A DNA stretch of 8,109 nucleotides from Flavobacteriales bacterium (GTDB taxonomy: Bacteria; Bacteroidota; Bacteroidia; Flavobacteriales_D; Sanyastnellaceae), in the NCBI GenBank assembly GCA_027488055.1, contig JAIYCK010000211.1, positions 1 to 8,109 on the forward strand, read 5' to 3'. Position numbers and translations under genes: made by a program. Of this stretch, positions 6,216 through 8,109 are shown one piece after another. Numbering within the stretch: the first letter of the stretch is position 1; every line of letters begins with the position of its first letter. The notes beneath the pieces were generated by a model. It was not told where the DNA came from. It did no database searches and saw nothing but the letters and a program-made list of their open reading frames with translations.

Positions 6216-7934
6216 ATGGCAGAGAATTTCATCGTTTCGGCGCGCAAATACCGCCCAGACACATGGGAAAGTGTGATAGGACAAAAACACATCACCACCA
6301 CCTTGCAAAGCGCGATTGCCAACCAGCAGGTGGCTCAAGCGTATTTGTTTACAGGTCCTCGTGGGGTGGGTAAAACCACCTGTGCGCGCATTTTTGCCAA
6401 GGCTGTCAATGGACAATTGAGCAAAGAAATGGATGAACTGCAGTTCAATATTTTTGAACTGGATGCAGCCAGCAACAACAGCGTAGATGATATCCGCAAT
6501 ATTGTCGACACCGTGCGCATACCGCCGCAAATTGGACAATACAAAGTCTATATCATCGACGAGGTTCACATGCTTTCGTCCAATGCATTCAATGCCTTCC
6601 TCAAGACACTCGAAGAACCGCCAGCGCACGCTATTTTCATTCTTGCTACTACGGAAAAACACAAGATCCTTCCAACGATCCTGAGCCGCTGTCAAATTTT
6701 TGATTTCAATCGGATCAAGGTCAAGGATATATCCGAGCATTTGCAACACATCGCGGAGAAGGAACAAATTGTGGGATCCAATGAGGTGTTTCATGTCATT
6801 GCGGAAAAAGCAGACGGCGCCATGCGCGATGCCTTGTCCATCTTCGACCAAGTGGTTGCCTTTTGTGGCCGCGAATTGAGCTACAGCGCAGTCATCGAAA
6901 ACCTGAATGTGCTGGACTATGACTATTACTTCAAGCTGACAGATCAATTGATCGCAGAGGACATACCGGGATGCCTTCATTTATTCAATGAGATCCTCAA
7001 TAAAGGATTTGATGGGCATCATTTTATTTCAGGACTAGCGACGCATATGCGCAACCTGCTTGTATCGCGCGATGCTGAAACCATCCAATTGCTTGAAGTA
7101 GCTGATTCGGTCGCCATCAAATACAAAGAGCAAGCTGCCAAATCGGATCTGCGCATGCTCATCAAAGCGATGGATATCATCAACGATTGTGACATCCATT
7201 ATCGCATGAGCAAACATCAGCGCTTATTGGTCGAATTGACATTGATGAAAATCGCAAGCATTCCTTACAATGAAAGGGAAGGCGAAAAAAAAAAATTCCG
7301 ACTGAAGCCATTTCGTAGTCAGGCAGCACAACCCAGTCCGCGTGTCAGTCCCAATGCTGTGACCCAAAATCCAGCTCCATCAGCCCCTGTGCCGTTGGCT
7401 GCAAAAGTGGAAGAGTCTGCACAAGTAACGCTGACTACTTCCAAGTTGGGCAATCAAGATATGCTCAAGAAGGCAGGGCTCTTCCGATCCGTGCATGCCG
7501 AAAGTGCAAGTCCGAAAAAAACGGAGGGGCCAACCACCAATGAGGAAGTCATCGAAACGGCCAGTAGAACCTATACATTGACCGAAATAAAAACGGCGTG
7601 GGATCAATTTACAAGCGAAAAACTTGGCCACAACATGCAAATACAAACAGCATTCAAAGTAGCTGAATTGACACTGCCTGCCAACGACCTCTTGCGTGTA
7701 GGACTGCCCAGTGAGACGCAATCGATGTACTTCAATGATGCACGTGGAGATTTAGGTGATTTTTTTCGATCTCAGCATGACATTCGGGGCATCAAATTTG
7801 AAATTCACATCCTCAAGCCGAACGAAATCAAATCTACCTTCAAGACAGAGAAACAAAATTTCGATGATCTTGTAGCAAAAAACCCTTCGATCGACCTCAT
7901 GCGTCAAAAGTTGGGTTTGCAAATTGACTTCTGA
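6216..7934 (+). CDS. dnaX: DNA polymerase III clamp-loader subunit tau/gamma
   Basis: ATPase subunit of the replicative clamp loader, which opens the beta clamp and places it on primed DNA; the tau tail also links to the polymerase. The start is the ATG at 6216, giving the typical ENFIVSARKYRP opening; the in-frame TTG at 6198 would add six atypical residues. The protein is 572 residues. Seen: Walker A GPRGVGKTT (47-55), Walker B IIDEVHML (113-120), sensor 1 ATT (144-146), arginine-finger SRC (157-159), sensor 2 GAMRDALS (201-208), and the helical collar domain up to about 350. A low-complexity linker (about 358-450) and a C-terminal domain (about 452-572) ending RQKLGLQIDF follow. The zinc-binding cysteine module found after Walker A in E. 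coli DnaX is absent (residues 64-78). An A11 run encodes EKKK (357-360) at the core/linker boundary and may direct production of a short gamma form. The stop overlaps the next gene by one base. Confidence 0.96.
   Translation: MAENFIVSARKYRPDTWESVIGQKHITTTLQSAIANQQVAQAYLFTGPRGVGKTTCARIFAKAVNGQLSKEMDELQFNIFELDAASNNSVDDIRNIVDTVRIPPQIGQYKVYIIDEVHMLSSNAFNAFLKTLEEPPAHAIFILATTEKHKILPTILSRCQIFDFNRIKVKDISEHLQHIAEKEQIVGSNEVFHVIAEKADGAMRDALSIFDQVVAFCGRELSYSAVIENLNVLDYDYYFKLTDQLIAEDIPGCLHLFNEILNKGFDGHHFISGLATHMRNLLVSRDAETIQLLEVADSVAIKYKEQAAKSDLRMLIKAMDIINDCDIHYRMSKHQRLLVELTLMKIASIPYNEREGEKKKFRLKPFRSQAAQPSPRVSPNAVTQNPAPSAPVPLAAKVEESAQVTLTTSKLGNQDMLKKAGLFRSVHAESASPKKTEGPTTNEEVIETASRTYTLTEIKTAWDQFTSEKLGHNMQIQTAFKVAELTLPANDLLRVGLPSETQSMYFNDARGDLGDFFRSQHDIRGIKFEIHILKPNEIKSTFKTEKQNFDDLVAKNPSIDLMRQKLGLQIDF
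7275..7318 (+). promoter_or_regulatory. Candidate dnaX recoding site (A11 slippery run, gamma-form stops)
   Basis: Eleven A residues (7285-7295) are read in frame as GAA AAA AAA AAA, which includes a perfect A AAA AAA heptamer. In the -1 frame the next codons are ATT CCG ACT GAA GCC ATT TCG and then TAG (7316-7318), giving a 367-residue product. In the +1 frame TCC GAC precedes TGA (7303-7305), giving 362 residues. AGGGAAGG (7275-7282) upstream resembles the Shine-Dalgarno-like stimulator of E. coli dnaX. GACTGA (7300-7305) can pair with TCAGTC (7345-7350), but over a 39-base loop, so a stimulatory structure is uncertain. The truncation point follows the collar domain, as in known gamma proteins. 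Confidence 0.6.
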
Positions 7935-8109
7935 TGGAACAATCTTTCTTTGCGCTTCGAAAACACTGGATGGTGGCCCTATGTGCCACGGCCTTATCGG
8001 CTGGTGCGGTGGCCCTGAAACCTCAGGCCACATCGTCCTCTACCCTGCTCATTCAAATTGGAGTTTTGATCCTATTTATACAATTCGTTTGGTCGGGTGC
8101 TTTTGGCAT
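7934..8109 (+). CDS. Partial unidentified membrane protein, start overlapping the dnaX stop
   Basis: An open frame of 58 codons runs off the right edge from the ATG at 7934, whose A is the last base of the dnaX TGA (TGATG). This arrangement suggests translation by termination-reinitiation and co-transcription with dnaX. The protein begins MEQSFFALRKHWM and shows two hydrophobic stretches, about 13-27 (MVALCATALSAGAVAL) and about 39-56 (LLIQIGVLILFIQFVW), joined by a short Ser/Thr loop; basic residues precede the first. An in-frame ATG at 7970 is an alternative start. I do not recognise the family from this fragment. Confidence 0.65.
   Translation, partial: MEQSFFALRKHWMVALCATALSAGAVALKPQATSSSTLLIQIGVLILFIQFVWSGAFG

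Noticed and set aside
7300..7350. GACTGA/TCAGTC pairing as a proven frameshift-stimulating hairpin
   Set aside because: Six pairs over a 39-base loop are weak evidence; a shorter alternative (GACT 7300-7303 with AGTC 7317-7320) is weaker still. Mentioned only as a possibility.

Overview
The window comes from a member of the Bacteroidota. Two encoded proteins carry type IX secretion (T9SS) sorting domains, one type B and one type A. The adhesin has SprB-type repeats, the GAPDH is the long form with an N-terminal extension, the DnaX resembles the form I recall from flavobacteria, and intergenic regions hold TAnnTTTG-type -7 boxes without clear Shine-Dalgarno sites. I cannot name a genus. The content is housekeeping plus cell surface; I see no mobile element, CRISPR array, rRNA or tRNA.

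Layout. Positions 1-1461 (+) hold the 3' end of a large surface or adhesin gene, open to the left edge, with four SprB-like repeats, one PKD domain and a gliding-type C-terminal sorting domain. A 186-bp gap with a hairpin and a -7 box leads to a 487-residue glyceraldehyde-3-phosphate dehydrogenase (1648-3111, +), followed by a strong intrinsic terminator. A good Bacteroidota promoter at 3252-3283 then precedes an SPFH/band-7 membrane protein (3311-4237, +). A hairpin with T-tracts on both sides (4254-4294) separates this gene from a convergent gene for a secreted tandem-PDZ protein with a type A sorting domain (4333-6027, -). A 188-bp divergent intergenic region leads to dnaX (6216-7934, +), the clamp-loader gamma/tau subunit. 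The dnaX stop codon overlaps the start of an unidentified membrane protein that runs off the right edge (7934-8109, +).

How the genes relate. Most are independent single-gene units bounded by terminators and promoters; only dnaX and the last gene look like an operon. The adhesin and the PDZ protein would both use the T9SS to reach the cell surface or medium.

The most interesting signal is inside dnaX. A run of eleven A residues (7285-7295) lies exactly between the clamp-loader core and the tau-specific tail. Both alternative reading frames reach a stop within 23 bases of the end of the run, and a purine-rich Shine-Dalgarno-like sequence lies just upstream. This is the architecture expected if the gene makes a short gamma-like product by transcriptional slippage or ribosomal frameshifting, as known for dnaX in Thermus thermophilus and Escherichia coli.
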